Of a stretch of DNA of 64,000 nt, positions 44,487 through 52,663 are shown in pieces. Source of the DNA: a virus; the IMG/VR virus record IMGVR_UViG_3300047548_000772, positions 124,001 to 188,000 of that record, one strand, 5' to 3'. The position numbers and the translations under genes are program-made. Under the pieces are notes generated by a model that did not search any database, was not told the origin of the DNA, and saw only the letters and a list, made by a program, of their open reading frames with translations. Each line of letters begins with the position of its first letter. Positions within the stretch are counted from its first letter, which is position 1.

Positions 44487-44975
44487 ATGACTAAGAAACT
44501 AGAAGAATTGTTTGATTTACCCCAAAACGACGATGATGTTGTGGATCCAGCACCTGATTTTGCTGGAGAAACAATACCCGATCTTACTACCACATTAGAT
44601 AGCCTTGATAAAATTGAGTCGGCATTGCCTGCGGTACGGGGCCTAGAAGCCAGCGACAGCGAAATGGATGCACTAGCCAAAAAAGCCAGTGACAGTTTTG
44701 ACGACCTAATGGACTTGGGCATGAACGTAGATAGCCGCTATGCTAGCGAAATTTTTGCTGTAGCCAGTTCAATGCTTGGACATGCTATTACAGCCAAGAC
44801 TGCTAAACTTAACAAAAAGTTAAAAATGATTGACTTACAACTTAAGAAAGCAAAATTAGATGCTGACCTTAATGATGGCGATGGTCCTACAAAAACAGGC
44901 ACGGGCGTGGTAATTGATCGCAACGAATTATTAGCAAAATTAGCAAACCGAGACCAGTCAAACAAGGCTGATTAG
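44487..44975 (+). CDS. 16: Terminase small subunit gp16-like
   Basis: 162 residues, equal to T4 gp16 (164). An acidic N-terminus opens with LEELFDLPQND. The central helical hairpin is DLGMNVDSRYASEIFAVASSMLGHAITAKTAKLNKKLKMIDLQLKKAKLD, and a short tail contains GTGVVIDRNELLAKLANR. The arrangement matches the ring-forming coiled-coil core of T4-like small terminases that regulate gp17. The large subunit lies 8 kb downstream rather than adjacent. The assignment rests on size, helical core and gene order. Confidence 0.7.
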   Translation: MTKKLEELFDLPQNDDDVVDPAPDFAGETIPDLTTTLDSLDKIESALPAVRGLEASDSEMDALAKKASDSFDDLMDLGMNVDSRYASEIFAVASSMLGHAITAKTAKLNKKLKMIDLQLKKAKLDADLNDGDGPTKTGTGVVIDRNELLAKLANRDQSNKAD

Positions 44976-44982
44976 GTAAATA
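44976..44982 (+). promoter_or_regulatory. Late promoter core variant GTAAATA
   Basis: GGTAAATATGCTATAG, 19 nt before the ATG at 45002. AGAGGAT serves as ribosome site. Confidence 0.35.
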
Positions 44983-45001
44983 TGCTATAGAGGATCCAAA
45001 T

Positions 45002-45604
45002 ATGAAAACTTTAGCCGAATACTTAGTAGAGTCGCGTCAAACCTACGATTACCGCATTAAATTCGCCGGTGATGTAGATGCAGACTTTCTAGCAAAATTC
45101 AAAAAGCAACTTGAGCAGTTTGACGTTATTAAAATGTCACAACCTAAGACTACTCCAGTTAAAAAAGAACTTCTCGACTTTCCGAAGTTTCCAAATGAAA
45201 GCGAAACATTCATCGATGTAAGTTTTAACTATCCAGCAATCCCGCCACAGATTGTACAAATGGTACAACTACTTGGCTTTGACCCAAATCGTGTGTTAAT
45301 GCAAGACCGTAAGTATGCTGAGAAACTTGATCAAGAACGTGATACACAAGAAAAAGAAAGCAAGAATCTTTTAACAGATACAAACTATCCTGCTCCTAAC
45401 AAAGAGCAACAAGAGCAAAGTGCAGACTACGGTGCTGACCCCTATGGTCATGCTGTGCTAAAGAACGCATATCGCAGCGACTTTACTGTTGCTGGCGGTA
45501 AGACACCAAAGGCTAAAACAACTAACGACTACCCAATGGGTGACACAAGTCCAGTTGGCACAAAGCAAAACAAGATCCCTACACCAAAGAGCTTTGCTCG
45601 CTAA
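45002..45604 (+). CDS. Probable head-associated protein with capsid-targeting-like N-terminus
   Basis: 200 residues. The first residues MKTLAEYLVES resemble the capsid-targeting peptides of T4 internal proteins (MKTYxEFIAEA) and include a gp21-type LVE/S site. The next 85 residues form a folded domain (YDYRIKFAGDVDADFLAKFKKQLEQFDVIKMSQPK, then FIDVSFNYPAIPPQIVQMVQLLGFDPNRVL). The C-terminal third is Lys/Pro/Asn-rich and disordered, ending TPKSFAR. Related proteins occur in aquatic T4-like phages. Role unknown; packaging in the head is an inference from the leader. Confidence 0.6.
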   Translation: MKTLAEYLVESRQTYDYRIKFAGDVDADFLAKFKKQLEQFDVIKMSQPKTTPVKKELLDFPKFPNESETFIDVSFNYPAIPPQIVQMVQLLGFDPNRVLMQDRKYAEKLDQERDTQEKESKNLLTDTNYPAPNKEQQEQSADYGADPYGHAVLKNAYRSDFTVAGGKTPKAKTTNDYPMGDTSPVGTKQNKIPTPKSFAR

Positions 45605-45614
45605 GGAATAGACT

Positions 45615-48560
45615 ATGAACAACATGTACAAAATTTTAGAATCGTTTAACAGCCTAACACCAGAGACAAAAGTAGTCGAGGCTAAAACCACAGATCCTGA
45701 ACTACAAAAAATCGCACACAACTATCCTCGCGAAGTTAAGTTACTAATTCAAACTGGCGATTTTGACAAGGATCTATATTCAGCATTGTTTGATTACTAC
45801 AACGGCCTAGGTGAAATGCCTTATGGCGTTGCCAAAGCACGTGACGGCGATCCTTATGAATGGATCTTCCAACGCTTTACCAACGACATGGGCCTAGATA
45901 GTCCACTAAGCAATGTTGGTCAAGATGCTGGCCTAGGTTTAGACAAGGCTATCCAAGGTGTTGAAGAAGAAATGGGCACATACGGTGCTATGGCCGGTCA
46001 AGGCATGGGCTATGGTAGCATTACCGAAGGCTCGGCAGACTTTTATCGAGAGTTGCGTGACCTTGTTGAAGGCAAAAAGTCAAAGCCTGACTTTTTAGAC
46101 GTCGACAAAGATGGCAACAAAAAAGAGCCTTTCAAGAAGGCAGTCAAGGACAAGCAAGTTGACGAATCCTTGACTAGTGTTGAATTAGACGAAGGTGTTA
46201 ATAGATTTACACCAAAAGATATTAAATCTGCAATTAATTATAAAAATGCTGCTGGTCCAATTTGGAAAGTAACGCCAAGTGGGTCAGTCAGAATCACCGC
46301 AATGAATGCAGATGTTACTGCGCTCAATAAGATTTTATCTCGTCCATTAGCAAGTCAAGAAGACTGGGATATGTTAAAAAAGCAAATGCGAGTAGAGATT
46401 TTGAAAAAAAATGCAGGAAGCGCAATTGCTGAAGCCAAGCCTGACTTCCTAGACGTTGACAAGGATGGCAACAAGAAAGAGCCTTTCAAGAAGGCTATTA
46501 AGGATAAAAAAGTTAATGAAATGGATTATGGTGGCGGCAGAAGTCCGCACGGCGGCCACAATCTTCCAAGAGACGCAGAAGATCAACCTGGACCACAGGT
46601 TACAGTAAATCCACAAAAAGCAAAAGATGCTAAAAAAGATATAGAGGATCAATTAACTAAAGCGTTTCAAAATCAACCAGTAAAGCAAAATGTTGGAGGC
46701 AAAAAAGTCAGCGAAGCAGCCGCCGAGAACCCATACCAACAACGTATCCTTGATGCTAATAAAGCAGACTTAGAAGAATTCTTAAAGACTGGTTACCTAG
46801 ATACAACTAGTGACTTGTACTATCAAATGTACGAATACTATGCTAACCAAATGGATCCAAAAGTTCGTCGTAATCAAGATGCACAGTATGATTTTATCAC
46901 TGGTAAGATCCGCGAAATTGCTGGCGTTAACGAAGCCCGCGGCGATGATTGGGATTTCAGCGACTTACCACCAGAGCCAACAACACGTAAGATTGCTGGC
47001 AAGCGTTACGGCGGTTCAGCACAAGTTGATGAACCAGAAGATGACGAAGATGATAGCAAGCCAGGTGTTAAGGCTGCTAAAAAGCGTGGTCGCCCAGCAG
47101 GCACCAAACGTGCTATTGGTGCCAAAGGCCCAACAGGCAAGAGCAAACTTCTTAAGAAGGGTGCTATCAAAGAGGGCGACGACGAAGGCGTTGACATGGT
47201 TAAGTTAGCCAAGGTTATTGCTTCGTGCACAAGCCCTGAGCAACTTGAAGTTGCTAAGAAGATGGCTAAAAACTTTTTAGGCAAGCACCGTGCATCGGGT
47301 GACGATTTTAGAGTTAGTGCATTTAAAAACGACATGGATCGTGAAAGATCAGTAAAGCGTGATCTTGGTGCTAAAGCCAAGAGCCTAAGTGCAGAACCAG
47401 TTGCTGAAAAGGCCCCCCCTGGCGCCAAAGCAGAACGTATGGTCAAGGGTATTAAGAAGTCATTGAGCAAAGACGGTCACCTAAGTGACAAGGACAAAGC
47501 AATTGCTTATGCTACCACATGGAAAGCACACAAGCAAGGCAAAGTTGAAGAAGAAGCCGGTGTTGAAGAAGAATCAACAGGCGACGAATCTAAAGAATCA
47601 CGCCAAGCAGCAAAAAGTATCTATCACATGCTTTATGATGCTAACGCCGCTGACTGGAAAGATCTAGGTTACACCCCAGTGGATGTTAGAAATTTAACTA
47701 AAGTAGCAGAGATGTTTAAAGTTGGTAAGCCCAAAGCAGCACGTCAACTAGCATTCAAAGCTGGCATTAGCGATTTAGTTGACGAAATACTCAAAGGCAA
47801 CTGGGTCGGTGCAGAGTTAGAAGAAGAATCAACAGGCGACTACTCTGCTAAAAAGGCACGTGCCGGTAAAGACATTGGCAAGCCAGGCAAGAACTTTGAA
47901 AAGATTGCTAAGTCAGCAGGTAAAAAGTATGGCAGCAAAGAACGTGGTGAAAAGGTTGCTGGTGCAGTATTAGCAAAACTACGTGGCAAGAACGAAAGCA
48001 AGGACGAAGAACAAGTTGAAGAAACAACTTGTGCCGGTTCAGTTGCTCCAAGTGTTGCTGCTCCTAAGAAAGCAAGTGCTGGTGGTTATCAGTTTGGCAA
48101 GGGTGTTTACGAAAGCATTAACAGCCAAGTAGAAAAAATGATTGTCGAGGGCATGAGCATCAATGTAAACGTCGACAGCAATGGTCAAAAGAGCATTAAC
48201 GTTAGTGCTACTGATGAAGATGCTGACAAGCTAGCAGAAATTTTAAAGATGGCTGGTATTGCTGGCGGCGGTGTTCCTGCAGTACAGGAAGCACAATGTT
48301 GCGAAGCATGTGGCACAAACCCATGCGAATGTTCAATGGTTGAAGAATCAAATGAACTAGCCAACGGCCCAGACGAAGAATACGCAGACACAGACATGCT
48401 AACAAACAAACTAGCCGGTGGTTTAAACAAACCTAAGACAACCGTTGCAGGTAATGGTCAAACTACTGTTCCTGTTACTGCTGTTCAAGTTAAGGAAAGC
48501 CAAGAAGTTGCAAAGATCGAAAACAGTCTTTGGAACTTGTTTAAAGCATTTAAGAAGTAA
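45615..48560 (+). CDS. Large low-complexity structural protein with AT-hook and Asp-loop repeats
   Basis: 981 residues. The start MYKILESFNSL includes a possible gp21 site (ILE/S). Two near-identical units KPDFLDVDKDGNKKEPFKKA (DNA about 46082 and 46437) contain a calcium-loop-like DVDKDGN. KKRGRPAGTK is an AT-hook-type DNA-binding motif. Other segments are PPGAKAERMVKGIKKSLSKDG, two EEESTGD linkers and a Cys-rich CCEACGTNPCEC near the end. Strongly charged, largely disordered with small folded islands. It resembles large structural proteins of aquatic T4-like phages. A DNA-associated internal head role is plausible but unproved. Confidence 0.6.
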   Translation: MNNMYKILESFNSLTPETKVVEAKTTDPELQKIAHNYPREVKLLIQTGDFDKDLYSALFDYYNGLGEMPYGVAKARDGDPYEWIFQRFTNDMGLDSPLSNVGQDAGLGLDKAIQGVEEEMGTYGAMAGQGMGYGSITEGSADFYRELRDLVEGKKSKPDFLDVDKDGNKKEPFKKAVKDKQVDESLTSVELDEGVNRFTPKDIKSAINYKNAAGPIWKVTPSGSVRITAMNADVTALNKILSRPLASQEDWDMLKKQMRVEILKKNAGSAIAEAKPDFLDVDKDGNKKEPFKKAIKDKKVNEMDYGGGRSPHGGHNLPRDAEDQPGPQVTVNPQKAKDAKKDIEDQLTKAFQNQPVKQNVGGKKVSEAAAENPYQQRILDANKADLEEFLKTGYLDTTSDLYYQMYEYYANQMDPKVRRNQDAQYDFITGKIREIAGVNEARGDDWDFSDLPPEPTTRKIAGKRYGGSAQVDEPEDDEDDSKPGVKAAKKRGRPAGTKRAIGAKGPTGKSKLLKKGAIKEGDDEGVDMVKLAKVIASCTSPEQLEVAKKMAKNFLGKHRASGDDFRVSAFKNDMDRERSVKRDLGAKAKSLSAEPVAEKAPPGAKAERMVKGIKKSLSKDGHLSDKDKAIAYATTWKAHKQGKVEEEAGVEEESTGDESKESRQAAKSIYHMLYDANAADWKDLGYTPVDVRNLTKVAEMFKVGKPKAARQLAFKAGISDLVDEILKGNWVGAELEEESTGDYSAKKARAGKDIGKPGKNFEKIAKSAGKKYGSKERGEKVAGAVLAKLRGKNESKDEEQVEETTCAGSVAPSVAAPKKASAGGYQFGKGVYESINSQVEKMIVEGMSINVNVDSNGQKSINVSATDEDADKLAEILKMAGIAGGGVPAVQEAQCCEACGTNPCECSMVEESNELANGPDEEYADTDMLTNKLAGGLNKPKTTVAGNGQTTVPVTAVQVKESQEVAKIENSLWNLFKAFKK
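46082..46510 (+). repeat. Duplicated DVDKDGN module flanking a variable segment
   Basis: Two 60-bp-scale copies (about 46082-46143 and 46437-46498), nearly identical in DNA and protein, bracket an AT-richer segment coding for a different domain. It looks like insertion by duplication of the flanking module. Confidence 0.6.
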
Positions 48561-48562
48561 TA

Positions 48563-48937
48563 ATGCGAGCAGCGGAGTTCATCACTGAGGCCAGCGAAGC
48601 CAAGGTATCTAAGAGATACCAGCAAGCAACTCGCGGTCTTAACTGGTTCAGTGATGGTGAACGCTGGAACACTGACTACGTTGGGTATCGTTTGGGAATG
48701 GCAGTGGCCTGCGCCGACGGTGTTAACCCCATTGAAATGGACGCCAAGAGTTGGATAGGCAAAGGTAAAACAGCACATCCTTATACTAAGGAAGAGCAGG
48801 CTATGCTTAAACAAGCATACGAAGTCGCCGGCGCATCTTATAAAGATCTAAACCATGGTGACATGGACAGTGAAGAACTTAAATCGACTAACAATGTTAG
48901 TCCAGTAAAACCGTTCAAAGGTTACCGACGTCGATGA
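48563..48937 (+). CDS. Candidate internal head protein A
   Basis: 124 residues. The N-terminus MRAAEFITEA matches the T4 capsid-targeting pattern MKTYxEFIAEA with a gp21 site ITE/A. The middle has WNTDYVGYRLGMAVACADGVNPIEMD; the end is SPVKPFKGYRRR. The next gene shares start and end motifs, so the two are paralogues or a fused family. It begins 2 nt after the 981-residue gene and overlaps its neighbour by ATGA. Related proteins are common in aquatic T4-like phages. Internal packaging is inferred from the leader. Confidence 0.6.
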   Translation: MRAAEFITEASEAKVSKRYQQATRGLNWFSDGERWNTDYVGYRLGMAVACADGVNPIEMDAKSWIGKGKTAHPYTKEEQAMLKQAYEVAGASYKDLNHGDMDSEELKSTNNVSPVKPFKGYRRR

Positions 48938-49320
48938 GAGCACGTGAGTTTATTGTAGAACAAAAAGATCTAGATCCAGAATACAAGGATCCTATGCAAT
49001 GGACTTTTACTATTCCTGGATTATCGGCAGCAGATCCTTATAACAATTATCGATTTGGTGTGGCTATTGCTCGAGCACGTAGCGATCAAGCCACAGATGA
49101 TGTTAATAATTTTCGCCCAGACTGGTCTCCAGAAACAGCATTTGGCGAACACGGTGTAGTTGTTGGAATGAACTCTGGTATTGAAAAAGTAATCGACCAG
49201 GCACTTAAAATGACCAACACACCTGGCGGCAAAAAACTAGTATCGAGTCCTAAAAGCGAAGAACCGTCGTTTGTTACATCAACAAGCCCAGTAAAACCGT
49301 TCAAAGGTTACCCACGTTAA
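48934..49320 (+). CDS. Candidate internal head protein B
   Basis: 128 residues. MRAREFIVEQ repeats the targeting-like leader (IVE/Q). The middle YNNYRFGVAIARARSD parallels VGYRLGMAVACADG of protein A. The end SPVKPFKGYPR is almost the same as in A. The conserved leader and tail around a variable middle fit proteins packaged with DNA and delivered to the host. Confidence 0.6.
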   Translation: MRAREFIVEQKDLDPEYKDPMQWTFTIPGLSAADPYNNYRFGVAIARARSDQATDDVNNFRPDWSPETAFGEHGVVVGMNSGIEKVIDQALKMTNTPGGKKLVSSPKSEEPSFVTSTSPVKPFKGYPR

Positions 49321-49337
49321 CAAAATAACGTACAGCC

Positions 49338-49344
49338 ATAAATA
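49338..49344 (+). promoter_or_regulatory. Late promoter core ATAAATA, 5 nt before ATG
   Basis: CATAAATATTATTATGGC: the core ends 5 nt before the ATG at 49350. No Shine-Dalgarno sequence. Confidence 0.55.
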
Positions 49345-49349
49345 TTATT

Positions 49350-49601
49350 ATGGCACTACCACCTACCCCTTCTGGATACGATAACTGGAATCAGTATATT
49401 ACTGATAATGCTCCTGCCCTTATGGCAAGCCAAGGACTAACATTTCAGCAAGCCAAAGCAAGTATTAAGTTACTTGATGTAGCAATGCCTATTAGACAAG
49501 ATGTTGGTACTCCAAGTTATAGAATTTACAACGAATTTACTACCTGGGCAGATAGAACAGTTGCTCCAACTCTTGGACGCCCTTGGAAATCTGAATCATA
49601 A
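49350..49601 (+). CDS. Unknown small protein, 83 residues
   Basis: MALPPTPSGYDNWNQYITDNAPALM, then short helices and a Trp-containing end. Translationally coupled (TAATG) to the structural protein at 49601, so probably part of the same virion component. Not recognised. Confidence 0.55.
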   Translation: MALPPTPSGYDNWNQYITDNAPALMASQGLTFQQAKASIKLLDVAMPIRQDVGTPSYRIYNEFTTWADRTVAPTLGRPWKSES

Positions 49602-50605
49602 TGCCTACTCCTCCACCATGGCTTGATATTACTGGCATTAGCCGGGCAGCAATGAAGGACAATGCCCAGGTTAATGCAGCGCAGTATGATGGCAACGCTC
49701 GTCCAGCAGAATTAGTAGTAGAACAAAACACACTACAACTATATGTCGGCGACAACAACGGAAATTTAGTATTGTTAGCCACACCTGCAGGTGCACCGGC
49801 TAATGTTGCTGTTTACGACGAAGGCAACCTATTAACCAGCACAGTCACAAGTTTTAATTTTGTTGGCGATGGTGTAACTGCCACTGCCGGACTTGACAAT
49901 GCAGTTACCGTTACCGTTCCATCAACTATTTCTCAGTTATACAACGGTGCTTATTATGCCGATGGTACAACTACACTAACTGCTGGCATTAACTCAAACA
50001 GCACCACACCTATTGCAGTAGCATCAACTGCGCCATTTGCTAACAGTGGCTATATTAGAATTGGTGCCGAAGTTATTCGTTATACCGGTAAGACAGCCAC
50101 AACATTCACAGGCATTACACGTGGGCAAGCAGGATCAAATGGATCAACACACAATACTGGTGCTGGCGTTGGTGCTGCACAAGTTGTTGCTGTAGGCACA
50201 TCTGCAACAGTTTTAATTGATACTGTTGTAATGCAAAACGGTATGTCGTTAAATACTGCCACAGGTGAGGTTACATTACAACATAGCGGTCGTTATAACT
50301 TTCAGTTTAGCGTACAAAGTGAATGTTACGGCAACGATGTTGACGACACAGTAGTATGGTTTGCACTAAATGGTAATACTATAAACAATACCGCAAGTTA
50401 CAGCACAATACAAGGTACTCATGGCGGCCGTCCGGGTAGCAACATTATCACCGTTAATGTTTTCTTAGATTTATCGGCCAACGATGTAATATCGCTAAAG
50501 TGGGCGTCACTAGGCGGCACTACTGCTATTACTACAATTCCCCCATCCAATAACATTATTCCAATATCACCTGGCGTAATTCTTACCGTTAATCGAGTTT
50601 ACTAA
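49601..50605 (+). CDS. Putative virion surface/fibre protein with C1q-like end
   Basis: 334 residues. The opening MPTPPPWLDITGISRAAMKDNAQ is followed by beta-rich Thr/Asn/Gly segments including VVEQNTLQLYVGDNNGNLVLLATP and IRIGAEVIRYTGKTATTFTGITRGQAGS. The last 110 residues (VTLQHSGRYNFQFSVQSE, VVWFALNGNTI, VNVFLDLSANDVISLKWAS) resemble the TNF/C1q-like head domains that trimerise in phage fibres. Probably a decoration or short fibre. Confidence 0.6.
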   Translation: MPTPPPWLDITGISRAAMKDNAQVNAAQYDGNARPAELVVEQNTLQLYVGDNNGNLVLLATPAGAPANVAVYDEGNLLTSTVTSFNFVGDGVTATAGLDNAVTVTVPSTISQLYNGAYYADGTTTLTAGINSNSTTPIAVASTAPFANSGYIRIGAEVIRYTGKTATTFTGITRGQAGSNGSTHNTGAGVGAAQVVAVGTSATVLIDTVVMQNGMSLNTATGEVTLQHSGRYNFQFSVQSECYGNDVDDTVVWFALNGNTINNTASYSTIQGTHGGRPGSNIITVNVFLDLSANDVISLKWASLGGTTAITTIPPSNNIIPISPGVILTVNRVY

Positions 50606-50606
50606 A

Positions 50607-51041
50607 TTGAATCAACTTTTCTTAGCACTGGCGCTATTGCCATCAATGTCTTTTGCAGACAAAGCACCACAAGGTGTTGCATACCCTGCAGAAATTATTA
50701 AAGTTACTGATGGTGACACAGTGGTTATTGCTGCACCTTATTTGCCAGCACCACTAAAGCCACAATTGGCCGTTAGAATCTTCGGCGTTGATACACCCGA
50801 AAAAGGTTCTCGCGCTAAGTGCACAGCCGAAGATTCTAAAGGCCAAGCAGCATCAAAGTTTACTACTAAAGCAGTTAAACAATCAACTAAACAACAAGTT
50901 GTCATTTATGATTGGGATAAGTACGGTGGTCGTGTATTAGGTGATGTTATTTTAAATGGCCAAAGTCTACGAACAATGTTAATTCAAAACGGATATGCCC
51001 GAGAATACTATGGTGAAGCTAAAAAATCTTGGTGTCAGTAA
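50607..51041 (+). CDS. Exported thermonuclease (SNase family)
   Basis: 144 residues with a TTG start right after the previous stop. A signal peptide is clear: hydrophobic LFLALALLPSMSFA with cleavage after residue 17. The staphylococcal-nuclease core has KVTDGDTVV, VRIFGVDTPEKG (Arg57, Glu65) and YGGRVLGDVILNG (Arg109), retaining the three catalytic residues. The product should act in the periplasm or outside. Roles could include degrading nucleic acid during lysis or blocking superinfecting DNA. Confidence 0.82.
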   Translation: MNQLFLALALLPSMSFADKAPQGVAYPAEIIKVTDGDTVVIAAPYLPAPLKPQLAVRIFGVDTPEKGSRAKCTAEDSKGQAASKFTTKAVKQSTKQQVVIYDWDKYGGRVLGDVILNGQSLRTMLIQNGYAREYYGEAKKSWCQ

Positions 51042-51052
51042 TACCAAAACAT

Positions 51053-52096
51053 ATGAAGATATTAGTTTGTTCAACTGCCGAAACACAGCACTGGAAGTAT
51101 TTTTTAAATCATTTTGACATTGATTACCAGTTGATTGATTTATATGATGCAGATCAGCAGAGATTTTACTTGCCGATAACAGAGTCTGATACAATATTAA
51201 TAACTGATTACATTATTCTTGACCAGTTGTATCGATATTCAAAAACAGATATTATAGAATACACCAAGCACAATAAATTATTGATAGTTGCTAATGCTGA
51301 TTCGCCTGTGCTTTTTTACAAAGACATAGACAAGTGGCAACAACTTGATACACTAGTTTCACATAACTCATTATGGTTTGTGCTTGAATGTTCTTGTTTC
51401 TCCCACTCGTTAACAAATATACAAGTAGATTTTGATTCCGAGTCGAAATTTTTTGATATAATTGAACAACGTCTAAGTTTGAAAATTAACAAACAGTTAA
51501 CCAAAGATTTTTTGCTTATGCTTGCCCGCGAAGATGCAACACGCACTTACTTGTGGGAGCAACTGCAATCAAGAAATTTAACATCCAATGCTGTTGCATT
51601 TTATCATAAAAATGCTGGAGGAAATCCTGATTTTGTTTTTAATGGCAACACCGGGCATCAATTTGTGTGGCAAAAAAGTTTAATTCCGTGCATTGATTTT
51701 TATAGTTCGTGTGCTTTTGAGATTGTTGCCGAAACAATAACTGATCGCGTTTGCTGGTTTACAGAAAAAACTATCAGACCAATTGCTGGAAAAACGCCGT
51801 TTGTAACATTAGCTGCACCTGGTGCGCTCAACGAGTTACGCAAACTTGGGTTTAAGACATTTGGTAGTTATATTAATGAATCTTACGATCTGGAATTAGA
51901 CGTTGTAAAACGCACTGATATGATTGTTAATGTTGTTGCAGATATTGTTAACAATGGCGCCATAGAGTTTGCTAAAGCAACGCAGAATATTACAGAACAT
52001 AATTGGAATAGGCTCCTTGAGTTAAAAGGAGCCTATGCATATCACAAAGATTTAAAATTTTTCGACTTATTAACTAAGCTGAACGCTTTGTATTAG
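51053..52096 (+). CDS. Glycosyltransferase-like protein, TEKTxRPxA family member 2
   Basis: 347 residues from the ATG at 51053. The signature is FTEKTIRPIAGKTPFVTLAAPGALNELRKLGF, then SYDLELDVVKRTDM and a TEHNWNRLL end, all paralleling the protein at 16224. The N-terminal half is divergent (KILVCSTAETQHWKYFLNHFDID). No signal or membrane segment. Converges with the HNH gene (23-nt overlap). Activity is inferred from resemblance to nucleotide-sugar-binding regions. Confidence 0.55.
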   Translation: MKILVCSTAETQHWKYFLNHFDIDYQLIDLYDADQQRFYLPITESDTILITDYIILDQLYRYSKTDIIEYTKHNKLLIVANADSPVLFYKDIDKWQQLDTLVSHNSLWFVLECSCFSHSLTNIQVDFDSESKFFDIIEQRLSLKINKQLTKDFLLMLAREDATRTYLWEQLQSRNLTSNAVAFYHKNAGGNPDFVFNGNTGHQFVWQKSLIPCIDFYSSCAFEIVAETITDRVCWFTEKTIRPIAGKTPFVTLAAPGALNELRKLGFKTFGSYINESYDLELDVVKRTDMIVNVVADIVNNGAIEFAKATQNITEHNWNRLLELKGAYAYHKDLKFFDLLTKLNALY

Positions 52097-52625
52097 TTAC
52101 TATCGGTTCGTTTTTCAAACCAAGATATGTTGCCCAACTTGGGTGACGAACATGTGTGAATGTATCTTTAATGCTATTTACTAAGTTCCAGTAACTCGGA
52201 CGGAATGGTTCGTGAATTGGACGCCAATATTTGCTGCCTTTAGCAGAGTTACATGCCTTGCAAGCACTCACACAGTTTTCCCAAGAAGTACGGCCACCAT
52301 CGCTACGTGGAACAACGTGGTCCACAGTTAGTTGTTTTGGCTCAAACGTTTCGCCGCAGTACTGACATTGGTACAAGTCACGTAAAAACAAATGCTGACG
52401 ACTAAATCGTGCATGTTTGCCTTTACCGAAGCCTTTCTTTGTTACAGCCACAGCGGGTACTCGCATACTAATGCTTGAACTGTGTACGACCCAATCGTCG
52501 TGCCATTCAATAACTTGGATGCGATCTAAGAAAAATAGTTTAATAGCAGTTTGCCAGTCGATTGTCGATAACGGTAAAAAGTTTACTGGTTGATAATCTG
52601 GCGCTAAAATTAATGTGTCGCTCAT
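52074..52625 (-). CDS. HNH endonuclease family protein
   Basis: 183 residues. The HNH core with zinc pairs is CQYCGETFEPKQLTVDHVVPRSDGGRTSWENCVSACKACNSAKG. The N-terminus (LILAPDYQPVNFLPLSTIDWQTAIKLFFLDRIQVIEW) is the usual companion domain of McrA-like bacterial/phage HNH proteins. It lies immediately upstream of and divergent from the large terminase gene. HNH proteins next to terminase often assist packaging, so a packaging role is possible; a homing role is less likely as no NUMOD repeats are present. Confidence 0.8.
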   Translation of the reverse strand: MSDTLILAPDYQPVNFLPLSTIDWQTAIKLFFLDRIQVIEWHDDWVVHSSSISMRVPAVAVTKKGFGKGKHARFSRQHLFLRDLYQCQYCGETFEPKQLTVDHVVPRSDGGRTSWENCVSACKACNSAKGSKYWRPIHEPFRPSYWNLVNSIKDTFTHVRHPSWATYLGLKNEPIVTNTKRSA

Positions 52626-52631
52626 TTTAGA

Positions 52632-52638
52632 TATTTAT
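52632..52638 (-). promoter_or_regulatory. Late promoter core ATAAATA, 6 nt before ATG
   Basis: The reverse strand reads AATAAATATCTAAAATG. The core ends 6 nt before the HNH gene start at 52625. Confidence 0.55.
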
Positions 52639-52663
52639 TGTGAGTTAACGGCTAAGTAAATGT

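Noticed and set aside
52074-52625. HNH gene next to terminase as a third homing endonuclease
   Set aside because: It lacks NUMOD-type repeats and has the N-terminal domain of McrA-like HNH proteins. A packaging-associated role fits its place better, though homing is not excluded.
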